Source of the DNA: CAIXSC01 sp046349935
GTDB taxonomy: Bacteria > Planctomycetota > Planctomycetia > Pirellulales > Pirellulaceae
DNA: 64,000 nt
NCBI GenBank assembly: GCA_046349935.1
Contig: JAXMBK010000007.1
Span: forward strand, 1-64,000
Direction: 5' to 3'
The notes under the pieces were generated by a model that was not told the DNA's origin, did no database searches, and worked only from the letters and a program-made list of their open reading frames with translations. The position numbers and the translations under genes are program-made. This document shows, piece by piece, positions 26,121-33,847 of this stretch (its first letter is position 1; each line of letters opens with the position of its first letter).

Positions 26121-28451
26121 TCACGACACCGTCGTTCCTTTGTCCTCCCCCTCTGCGTCCTCCGCGAGCTCTGTGGCAAGCAACTCCGTAGCTGGCAACT
26201 CCGCTGCCGGCGACTCTACCGCTGGCAACTCCGTTGCTGGCGACTCCACCACTGGCGTCTCTGTGGCCGCCACGACGCTCGGTGGCGACGCCGCGGTCGG
26301 TTTGGTGTCGGTGGCGGCGCCCAACATGCCTTCGGGGAGGACGCCGCGGACGCGGAGGACGACCATCGAGCGGCCTTGCAGCGGGTAGTGCTCGCGGTCG
26401 AGTGGATCGATGGCGGCGGTCCGCTCGCGGCTGGTATCGAAGAGCACGCGCCACCGTAGGTTCGTGGCGATCCCCAGCCGGAAGTTCACCGTTTCATAGT
26501 GCGCGTTGAAGAGTACCAGGAACGAATCGCCGCGAATGGGTTCGCCGCGGTCCGACTTTTCGGCGATTTGAGTGCCGGCGAGCCCCATGCCGAAACAGCG
26601 GACGAAGCCCGAGTTCCAGTCGCTGTCGTTCATCAAGCGCCCGTCGGGCGAAAGCCAGTACAGATCGTTGACTTCGGTGCCGCGAATCGGGCGTCCCTGA
26701 AAAAATTTGCGACGCTGAAACACGGGCTGCGCTTTCCGCAGCGCGATCACTTCTTTGACGAACGCCAAGAACCGTTCGTCTTCCGCCGTGAGTTCCCAAT
26801 CCAACCAGCTTAGTTCGTTGTCCTGGCAATAGGCGTTGTTGTTGCCGTGCTGGGTCTGCCCCAGTTCGTCGCCGGCCAGCAGCATGGGGACCCCTTGCGA
26901 CAGCAGCAACGTCGCGATCAAGTTGCGTTTCTGTCGTGCTCGCAGCGTCAGGACTTCGGCGTCGTCGGTCGGCCCTTCGGCGCCGCAATTCCAACTGTCG
27001 TTATGCGAACAACCGTCGCGGTTCTCTTCGCCGTTCGCCTCGTTGTGCTTGTCGTTGTAGCTCACCAAGTCGTTCAGCGTGAATCCATCGTGGCAGGTGA
27101 CGAAGTTGATGCTGGCGGTCGGCTGACGACCGTCGTCCTGGTAGAGGTCGGCGCTGCCGGCGAGGCGCGTCGCCATTTCGGCGACCGTGCCTCCTTCTCC
27201 TTTCCAAAACCGTCGGACGCAATCGCGATACTTACCGTTCCACTCCGTCCAGAGCAGCGGGAAGTTGCCGACCAAATAGCCGCCGGGTCCCAAGTCCCAT
27301 GGTTCGGCGATCAGCTTTGCCTTCGAGATGACCGGATCTTGGTGGATGATGTCGAAGAAGGCCGACAGTCGATCGACTTCGTGCAGTTCCCGCGCCAAGG
27401 TGGCCGCCAGGTCGAAGCGAAACCCGTCGACATGCATTTCCTGCACCCAGTAGCGCAGGCTGTCCATGATCAGCTTGAGCACGTAGGAGTGTTGGACGTT
27501 GAGCGAATTGCCGCAGCCGGTAAAGTCGACGTAGTAGCGGCGATCGTCGGCCACTCGATAGTAGGCCGCGTTGTCGATGCCGCGAAACGACAAAGTGGGT
27601 CCAGCCTGATTGCCTTCCCCGGTGTGGTTGTAGACCACGTCCAGGATGACCTCGATCCCTTCCTTGTGCAGCGCGCGGACCATCGACTTGAACTCTTGCA
27701 CCACCCATTTCGGACCCCAGGCCGAATAGCTGGGGTCGGGCGCAAAGTAGCCGAGCGTGTTGTAGCCCCAATAATTGACCAGCCCCTTGTCTGCCAAAAA
27801 GCGATCATTCAAGTGATAGTGAACCGGCATCAACTCGACCGCCGTGATCCCGAGATCGGTGAGGTGCCGGATGGCGCCGGGGGTGGCGAGCCCGGCGTAG
27901 GTGCCGCGCAAATTGTCGGGGACCTGCGGATTCCGCTTGGTGTAGCCCTTCGGATGCAGTTCGTAGATCACCGTCTTGTGCCACGGCGTTCTCGGCGCAA
28001 CATCGTCGCCCCACGTGAAGGCCGTTTCGACGACGCGCGCCAACGGCGCGTATTTGCCGCTGTCGCGGCTGTCGAATGACAGGTCATGGTGCGGGTTCCC
28101 CAACTGGTAGCCGAAGAGCGAATCGTGCCACTTCAAGTCGCGGCCGATCGCCTTGGCGTAGGGGTCGAGCAGCACCTTGTGGGGATTGAACCGCAGACCG
28201 TGCGCCGGATCGTAAGGACCGTGCACGCGATAGCCATACAGTTGACCAGGGCGAACGTCCGGAAGGTAACAGTGCCAAACTCGATGCGTGCACTCGGGCA
28301 TGGGGACGCGCGCAAACTCGCGCACGCGCGGCGTTTCGTCGTATAAAACGAGCTCGACTTTGGTCGCGTTCTCGGAGAAGAGGGCGAAGTTGACGCCCAT
28401 TCCGTCCCATGTCGCACCGAGCGGATCGGGTGCGCCCTGCCAAACTCGCAT
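26121..28451 (-). CDS. glgX: Glycogen debranching enzyme GlgX (isoamylase type)
   Basis: This GH13 enzyme hydrolyses alpha-1,6 branches of glycogen and works with glycogen phosphorylase. The 776-residue protein has an N-terminal CBM48-like domain (PLGATWDGMGVNFALFSENA) and the GH13 barrel with ILDVVYNHTGEGNQ, nucleophile Asp in DGFRFDLA, acid Glu in LIAEPWDLGPGGY and third Asp in VTCHDGFTLNDLVSY. The last 50 residues are an unusual tail of five-residue repeats (ESPATELPAV type) encoded by a 15-bp tandem repeat and then a CACAGAG-like spacer element. The core should be active; the tail may be a recent addition. It is divergent from the SirB1-like gene. Confidence 0.94.
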   Translation of the reverse strand: MRVWQGAPDPLGATWDGMGVNFALFSENATKVELVLYDETPRVREFARVPMPECTHRVWHCYLPDVRPGQLYGYRVHGPYDPAHGLRFNPHKVLLDPYAKAIGRDLKWHDSLFGYQLGNPHHDLSFDSRDSGKYAPLARVVETAFTWGDDVAPRTPWHKTVIYELHPKGYTKRNPQVPDNLRGTYAGLATPGAIRHLTDLGITAVELMPVHYHLNDRFLADKGLVNYWGYNTLGYFAPDPSYSAWGPKWVVQEFKSMVRALHKEGIEVILDVVYNHTGEGNQAGPTLSFRGIDNAAYYRVADDRRYYVDFTGCGNSLNVQHSYVLKLIMDSLRYWVQEMHVDGFRFDLAATLARELHEVDRLSAFFDIIHQDPVISKAKLIAEPWDLGPGGYLVGNFPLLWTEWNGKYRDCVRRFWKGEGGTVAEMATRLAGSADLYQDDGRQPTASINFVTCHDGFTLNDLVSYNDKHNEANGEENRDGCSHNDSWNCGAEGPTDDAEVLTLRARQKRNLIATLLLSQGVPMLLAGDELGQTQHGNNNAYCQDNELSWLDWELTAEDERFLAFVKEVIALRKAQPVFQRRKFFQGRPIRGTEVNDLYWLSPDGRLMNDSDWNSGFVRCFGMGLAGTQIAEKSDRGEPIRGDSFLVLFNAHYETVNFRLGIATNLRWRVLFDTSRERTAAIDPLDREHYPLQGRSMVVLRVRGVLPEGMLGAATDTKPTAASPPSVVAATETPVVESPATELPAVESPAAELPATELLATELAEDAEGEDKGTTVS
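26173..26262. repeat. 15-bp tandem repeat in the 3' end of glgX
   Basis: Six 15-bp units of the pattern R-C-T/C-GCTGGCAACTCC follow each other in phase with the reading frame. On the minus strand they encode repeated Glu-Leu/Ser-Pro-Ala-Xaa pentapeptides. The glgX stop lies 50 bases beyond. Confidence 0.8.
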
Positions 28452-28586
28452 GGTCTCATTCCCTCGTCTTGAGGGTCCCCAGTAGGTCCCGCCCGTTTAC
28501 AACTCTAGCGGACCACACAGCGCCCCGAAACAGCCCTTCGGCCAGCGGCGCGCGCGAAACGCTTTACGGCGTTGCAAACGGCAAGC

Positions 28587-29312
28587 ATGATCGAAGCAGC
28601 CCCGCCCCCCTCGGAGACTCCGCGCGTGCCCGCTAAACCCGTCGTCTGCCGTCCCGCTGCGTTCGAACTGTTTCGCGAACAATTGCCTCGCTTGGAAGAG
28701 ACCGAAGCGCTGTGGCGGGCGGCCGCGGCCGTCTCTTTCCATGCACTCGACGACGTCTCCATAGACGATTTGGATCGCCGCTTCGAAGCGCTGGCCGCGT
28801 CGGTTCGCGAGGGGGCGCGCAGCGGACGAGACGTCGCGCGCCTGGCGCATCTGCATAGCGTGCTGTTCGAAGACCAAGGATTCGCCGGCGATTTCGAACG
28901 CTATTCCAGCCCCTTGAACAGCTATCTCTCCACCGTCCTCGAAAGCCGTCGCGGCTTGCCGATCCTGCTCAGTCTGGTTTACAAAGTGGTGGCCGAGCGA
29001 GCAGGCTTGTATGTCGAAGGCATTAATTCGCCGGGACATTTCCTGGCCCGAGTGTCGGTCGACGGTCGGTGGCTGATCGTCGATCCATTCTTCCGCGGTC
29101 AGTCCCTCTCGCGGGACGAAGCCCTCGAGCGACTCGGACAACTCACCGGCCACAACTACTTCGGCCAATACGAACTCCTGCAACCCGCCACGCATCACCA
29201 ATGGCTTGCACGCATCCTCGCCAACCTGCAAAACTCGTTCGCCACGGCCGGACGCCAGAACGACTTGACGGCGATGAGCGAACTACAGCAGCTGTTGTGG
29301 GAAACGGCCTGA
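28587..29312 (+). CDS. SirB1-like transglutaminase-fold protein
   Basis: The 241-residue product resembles the SirB1 family: YYSSPLNSYL-like YSSPLNSYLSTVLESRRG, LPILLSLVYKVVAERAGLYV, INSPGHFLARV, IVDPFFRG and a C-terminal helical part with RILANLQNSFATAGR. The transglutaminase-like Cys is replaced by Leu in this family segment (LPILLSL), so enzyme activity is doubtful. It is likely cytoplasmic. I chose the ATG at 28587; a TTG at 28572 would add five residues. The stop codon falls inside a 15-bp tandem repeat and overlaps the start of the next gene. Confidence 0.8.
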   Translation: MIEAAPPPSETPRVPAKPVVCRPAAFELFREQLPRLEETEALWRAAAAVSFHALDDVSIDDLDRRFEALAASVREGARSGRDVARLAHLHSVLFEDQGFAGDFERYSSPLNSYLSTVLESRRGLPILLSLVYKVVAERAGLYVEGINSPGHFLARVSVDGRWLIVDPFFRGQSLSRDEALERLGQLTGHNYFGQYELLQPATHHQWLARILANLQNSFATAGRQNDLTAMSELQQLLWETA

Positions 29313-29986
29313 CGCGAAACAGCCTGACGCGAAACAGCCTGACGCTGTGCGTCCTCGCCCTGCTGGTCGGCTGCGCCGACCCCTGGACCGCACAACTCGA
29401 ACACGCCCGCCGCGATCGGTCCGATCAATTCGCCTTCTCAGCGCGGATCGTCGTCGATGAAGACCTCGCTCACTTGGCGACGCTGCCCGACTTGCGCGAA
29501 CTGTTGATTGAACAAAGTCGCATCACGGACCAGGGCTTCAAGTTGCTGCGACCGCTTCGGTCGCTGGAGCATGTGCGGCTGCGCGGAGCGCGGATCACCG
29601 ATGCGTCGCTCGACGTGCTCGACGACTGGCCTCGACTGCGAATGCTCAACTTGCCTCAGGCCGACCTGACCGACGACGGCGTGGCGCGCCTCTGTCGCAG
29701 CCAACGCCTGGAGCTCTTGCGACTTGGAAGTCCGCGCGTGACCGACGACGCGCTGGCCGCCGTCGCCGCCTGCCAGTCGCTGCGGTTCTTGCATCTGATC
29801 GACATCCCGATCACCGACGCGGGACTCCGGCATCTCGAACAAGCGAAACAACTGACATCGCTGTACCTGGATGGGTCGCAAGTCACGGACGCCGGGATCG
29901 AGCGGTTGGTGACGGCGACGCCCCACCTGCATGTGCACATCGACCAACGCCATTCGGATCGTGATCCCAACCGCCACGCTCACTAA
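29297..29986 (+). CDS. Leucine-rich repeat lipoprotein-like protein
   Basis: The 229-residue product has a hydrophobic N-terminal stretch ending in a lipobox-like LLVGCAD and then about seven leucine-rich repeats of the cysteine-poor RI-like type (LPDLRELLIEQSRITDQGFK, LRMLNLPQADLTDDGVARL, TSLYLDGSQVTDAGIERL). This fold suggests protein binding at the membrane surface. The start is uncertain: I chose the GTG at 29297, which overlaps the upstream gene by 16 bases, because the signal-like segment follows. The first residues, GNGLTRNSLTRNSLTL, come from a 15-bp tandem repeat. No function can be assigned. Confidence 0.65.
   Translation: MGNGLTRNSLTRNSLTLCVLALLVGCADPWTAQLEHARRDRSDQFAFSARIVVDEDLAHLATLPDLRELLIEQSRITDQGFKLLRPLRSLEHVRLRGARITDASLDVLDDWPRLRMLNLPQADLTDDGVARLCRSQRLELLRLGSPRVTDDALAAVAACQSLRFLHLIDIPITDAGLRHLEQAKQLTSLYLDGSQVTDAGIERLVTATPHLHVHIDQRHSDRDPNRHAH
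29301..29345 (+). repeat. 15-bp tandem repeat at the SirB1-like/LRR gene junction
   Basis: Three units of GAAACRGCCTGACGC occupy 29301-29315, 29316-29330 and 29331-29345. The stop codon TGA of the upstream gene (29310-29312) is in the first unit. Confidence 0.85.
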
Positions 29987-30011
29987 GTCGCCGCATTCCG
30001 CCGCAAATTGC

Positions 30012-30040
30012 TTGTCAAACGGCGGAACCTGAGTCAAGAT
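30012..30040 (+). promoter_or_regulatory. Candidate promoter for the small membrane protein
   Basis: TTGTCA at 30012-30017 is separated by 17 bases from CAAGAT at 30035-30040. It lies 47 bases before the start codon at 30087. Confidence 0.4.
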
Positions 30041-30086
30041 ACGGGCCAACGGATTCGCCCTCGTCTGTCTCCCCATGGAGAGACTC

Positions 30087-30302
30087 ATGCGATCCACCTT
30101 TTCGATCGGTTTAGCATTGCTGTGCGTACTCGGCTTGGCGATCGGCTGGCAGTTCCAATCGGCGCTGCCCCAGCTGGGATCGCTCCCGGGCGACTTGGTC
30201 GTGAACACCAATGAAGTGCGTCTTTACGTGCCCCTAGGGTCGACGCTCTTCTTGTTGTTGGCGCTCAATGGCTGCCTGTGGGGCTTTCGCAAACTGGCTT
30301 GA
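30087..30302 (+). CDS. Small two-helix membrane protein
   Basis: The 71-residue product has two hydrophobic segments, FSIGLALLCVLGLAIGWQF and PLGSTLFLLLALNGCLWGF, separated by about 20 polar residues. It should sit in the cytoplasmic membrane with a short extracytoplasmic loop. The ATG at 30087 has GGAG six bases upstream; an ATG at 30075 in frame has no such site. I do not recognise the family. Confidence 0.6.
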   Translation: MRSTFSIGLALLCVLGLAIGWQFQSALPQLGSLPGDLVVNTNEVRLYVPLGSTLFLLLALNGCLWGFRKLA

Positions 30303-30353
30303 CGCTGCCTGTCGCGCGCTCAAAACGGCTTTCCTTAGACGGCCCGAGATTGC

Positions 30354-30359
30354 TATAGT
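30354..30359 (+). promoter_or_regulatory. Candidate extended -10 promoter element
   Basis: TGCTATAGT contains a good -10 box (TATAGT) with the extended TGn motif. The -35 region 17 bases upstream (TTCCTT) is weak. The start codon of the WD40-like gene is 40 bases downstream. Confidence 0.4.
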
Positions 30360-30398
30360 CCTGGGTCGAGGGCGAGCGTGCGCACAAGGAATCTCAGG

Positions 30399-33300
30399 AT
30401 GCGGGAAGGATCGGCCGAGCAACTCGCCAGGAACGGGCGTTCGCCGGGACGCACCCTCCAGACGTCCGCCATGCTGCTGCTCAGCCTGGCGATAGGCGTC
30501 GTCGAGCGACTTCCGGGGGATGGGGTTGCAGCGGCGGCCGTCGCTGCGCCGCCCGCGGAAACCGCACCGCCCCCGGTGCGCTGCCCGGCGATCGAGCGGG
30601 ACGACGGACGCCAGACGCAGCATCCGGGCGAACCGCTGCGGCCCATCGACTTGGTAGTCGTGGCGACCGCGAGTCAGGGCCCCGCGGCCCATTCGTATTA
30701 CTTGCGAGTGGAGCGGGCGTTGTATGGACGAGCGCCCGCCGTGGACCTACTGTGCCGCTCGTTTCGCCCATTGCCGCTGGGAGAACCACGGATCGTGGCC
30801 CTGGTGTCCGCCTGGCATGCCGGTCTCGTCCCCTACGAAGCCAAGTATTCGGCCGCCGTCGACGACTTGGCAGCACATGAGGCGCTGGCGCAAGCCCGAG
30901 CGGATTGGCACGCCGCCGCGGCGCACGCGATCTTCGTGGGACGCGATGTAACCGACTCCTTGTCGCCCGACGAACGCGCTCGTTATGGCGGCGGCGAACC
31001 GACCGCGTCCGCGGCCCGCACCAACCTGCGCGACGCAGGCCGTCGCTTCCACCTGCGCTATGTCGAGGTCGTCGACATCCTTCACAGTCCGCCCGTTCCG
31101 AGCCCGCCGGCCCCCGGTCCGAGCCCGCAGCCGCCGGGCCCACCGCGGCTCGCTCCCCGTCAAATCGTCCCCGTCGACTTACTGGGAGTTCCGCGCAACA
31201 GCCGCGCTCGGGCCCCCTCCTTGGGCGAAGAAATCTACTTCAGCGCTCATTTTGCGGCGGCCGAAGGGGGAGTCCCCGCGCGGTGGGAAATCGTCCACCG
31301 GCAGCCGGCCGCAATGCGCGACGCCGTTCGCGAGTCGCTCGCGCGTCGCCCGCTCCATCCGCTCGTGCAAGTGCAGCATGAAGGGCGCGCCGCCTCGTAC
31401 CGCGAAGTGCTGTTCGCCGGGTCGCTTGATCAGGCCCTCCAACTGCTCACTTCGCCTAGCCCCGCCGCCGTAGAACTCGGCCGCCGCCGTCTGCTGTACG
31501 AACCCGACAAGTCGCTGGCCCTGGTCTCCGCCCGCTTCGACCAACGTCTGCTGGAACAGCGCCCCGACGCGCGCGACGGCGAATATCGACAACAAGCGCG
31601 TCTCGCTCAGCTGCTCGTCGACTTGGAACCGGGACGCACTCACGGAGAGGCGGCAAAGCGCGTCGCGCGCATCCTCGCGGCGGCACGCGCCGGAGATGCG
31701 CCGGCGCCGTTGGAACCTCCGATGACCGCCGCCCCGCCGACCGCCCCCCCGACGACGACCGACGCCTATCGCGTCAATCGTTCGTTGCAATGGCTATTGC
31801 AAGCCTTCGCCCCGCAGGACGCCGCCGACGCCTTTGGCGCCGAACTCAAGACGCTCGCCGCAGCCGCTGACGAACCTTGGAGCGGCGAGTTGCGACGGAT
31901 ACTCGCCGAGTCGCAGATTGCGGAATACGTGGAGCTGCGCGAGGCGACGCAGCGGATGCGCGGCATTCGACCACGCCAAACACGCCCTGCCTTGTGGCAC
32001 GACGGCGATTATCTGCTCGCGTTCGCCCCCCGCGGCGACCGGCTGCTCACGCTGGGCGACGGCGTCGCACGGATCTGGGACGTCCGCGACTGGTCATTCA
32101 TCGCCGAATGGACCTACGAAGGCCGCGTCGAGGCCGCGTTGTTCACGCCTGCCGGCGACCAAGTGTGGATCGCCGGCGAACTCGACGACGACGGCCTCCT
32201 CAGGAAGCTGGACGCCCTCACCGGCCGACCGATCATGGACCTCTCCGCCGATCGCCTGCCGATCGATGAATTGGCGCTGTCGGCCGACGGGAAGACGTTG
32301 GCGACGGCGAGCGACGAGGAGCAACACCTGCAGGTGTGGGATGCCGTCAGCGGAAAGCTGCGCCGCACGATCGACCTGGACGGAGGCGCCGCGCGTCTGG
32401 CCTTGCGCCCCGACGGCCAACTGCTGATTCGCGAAATGCACGCTGACTCCTGGCAATGGGAATCGCTAGCCGATTCGGCCGCCAGCGCCGACCCGCGCAC
32501 CCGCCAGACGCGGCTCCCGCTGCGCACGGCCGTCTTCCATCCTCAACAGCCGGTCCTCTTCGCGCTCGAACGGACGGCCGCCGAAATGCAGGCCGCGGAA
32601 ATGCCGACCGCCGAAGCGGCCGAGAACGCCGTTGGGGAAAATGCGGGAGTGGATAATCCGGGGGCCGGGGAGTTGGCCTACGTGGTGAGCGTTCGCAAGT
32701 CGGCGGGCGACTTTGCCTGGCTGCCGCAACGCTCCGAACCGTTGGTCGGCAGCGCGCTCCGCATTGCTGCTGACGGATCGCGAGTCGCCGTGGTGTCGCC
32801 GCGCGAGACGCAGTGGACGTTCACGGTGCTCGAAACGCCCAGCTTGCGCCCCGTGTCCCGCTGCCAATTGGTTCGTTCCAGTCGCCAAGGGCCGCTCGAT
32901 TCGTGGCAACTCTCGCCCGACGGTCGCGTCTTGGCGGTCGCGTTAGCGGGCGAGCCGCCGGCGCTGTTCGACGCACAAACCGGCGCACGGTTCGCTCCCG
33001 GCGGCGGCCACGGCGCCCCGATCGTCGACGTCAGCTTCGTCCAAAGCGGCAAGCTGATTCGCACGCTCGACGTCGAGGGAGGGGTCTGCGAGTGGGATGC
33101 AGGAACGCTGCGGCTGGCGGGGCGGGTGGCGAGCGGCGAGGAGTCGCATCCGGCGGCGCCGGCAAGTCGCGAGGGGCCGTTCACCGAGGACGGTCGCACC
33201 TTTTACCGCTTGCAGACCGACGCGCGCGGCCGGCAACTCACCGTTTTTGCGTCGGAAGGAAGCGACGGCCAAGCCCGCAAGATCGCTGAAACGCGACTGG

Positions 33301-33677
33301 CGACCGTGCCTGACGGACCGCGCGGACTCGCGCCCGGCGGAAAGTGGCTGTACCTGGGCGCCCAGATCTTTGACCGACAAACGCTGCAAGTCGTTTCCAA
33401 GGCGTCGCTACGAGGGCGAAATGTGACGCAGATGACATTCTCCAGCGACGGCCGCCTGTACGCGGTCGCCACGCAGGGAAACCGGCTGGGGGACGACGGC
33501 GAACTGGAGGACGAATATCAGGCGTCCATCCACGACACAGCGTCCGGTCGGATGCTCGCGGCGCTCCCGCCCACCTCGCACGCCCTGTCGCTGCTGGCCT
33601 TCTCCCCCGATGCAACGCGTTTAATCGTCGTGCGCGACGACAATGAGCTCGAGGCCTGGCAACTTCCCCTGCCATAA
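30399..33677 (+). CDS. Large WD40-like repeat protein
   Basis: The product has about 1092 residues. A hydrophobic segment near the start (TSAMLLLSLAIGVVERL) may be a signal or anchor. A first third with no recognised fold follows, with proline-rich linkers, then WD40-like blades: LLAFAPRGDRLLTLGDGVAR, ELALSADGKTLATASDEEQH, LQVWDAVSGKLRRTIDL, DSWQLSPDGRVLAVALAGEP and LLAFSPDATRLIVVRDDNEL. The propeller points to protein binding. The start at ATG 30399 has AAGGA about nine bases upstream; a GTG at 30378 is an alternative. The next gene follows 170 bases later on the same strand. Confidence 0.7.
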   Translation: MREGSAEQLARNGRSPGRTLQTSAMLLLSLAIGVVERLPGDGVAAAAVAAPPAETAPPPVRCPAIERDDGRQTQHPGEPLRPIDLVVVATASQGPAAHSYYLRVERALYGRAPAVDLLCRSFRPLPLGEPRIVALVSAWHAGLVPYEAKYSAAVDDLAAHEALAQARADWHAAAAHAIFVGRDVTDSLSPDERARYGGGEPTASAARTNLRDAGRRFHLRYVEVVDILHSPPVPSPPAPGPSPQPPGPPRLAPRQIVPVDLLGVPRNSRARAPSLGEEIYFSAHFAAAEGGVPARWEIVHRQPAAMRDAVRESLARRPLHPLVQVQHEGRAASYREVLFAGSLDQALQLLTSPSPAAVELGRRRLLYEPDKSLALVSARFDQRLLEQRPDARDGEYRQQARLAQLLVDLEPGRTHGEAAKRVARILAAARAGDAPAPLEPPMTAAPPTAPPTTTDAYRVNRSLQWLLQAFAPQDAADAFGAELKTLAAAADEPWSGELRRILAESQIAEYVELREATQRMRGIRPRQTRPALWHDGDYLLAFAPRGDRLLTLGDGVARIWDVRDWSFIAEWTYEGRVEAALFTPAGDQVWIAGELDDDGLLRKLDALTGRPIMDLSADRLPIDELALSADGKTLATASDEEQHLQVWDAVSGKLRRTIDLDGGAARLALRPDGQLLIREMHADSWQWESLADSAASADPRTRQTRLPLRTAVFHPQQPVLFALERTAAEMQAAEMPTAEAAENAVGENAGVDNPGAGELAYVVSVRKSAGDFAWLPQRSEPLVGSALRIAADGSRVAVVSPRETQWTFTVLETPSLRPVSRCQLVRSSRQGPLDSWQLSPDGRVLAVALAGEPPALFDAQTGARFAPGGGHGAPIVDVSFVQSGKLIRTLDVEGGVCEWDAGTLRLAGRVASGEESHPAAPASREGPFTEDGRTFYRLQTDARGRQLTVFASEGSDGQARKIAETRLATVPDGPRGLAPGGKWLYLGAQIFDRQTLQVVSKASLRGRNVTQMTFSSDGRLYAVATQGNRLGDDGELEDEYQASIHDTASGRMLAALPPTSHALSLLAFSPDATRLIVVRDDNELEAWQLPLP

Positions 33678-33847
33678 CCTTGACCGAAAGTTTGTGCCCG
33701 TTGCAGGCGGCAATTAGAATCCTTACTGAATCCGTGTCGGCGGCGGTGCGCCCCGACTGCGGAGCAGTCGACACAAACCGAACTGCCGCAAACAGTTACC
33801 ACGTTCCATGCAACTCCTTGCGGCAGGCGAAAAAGGGTTTTGCGCGC

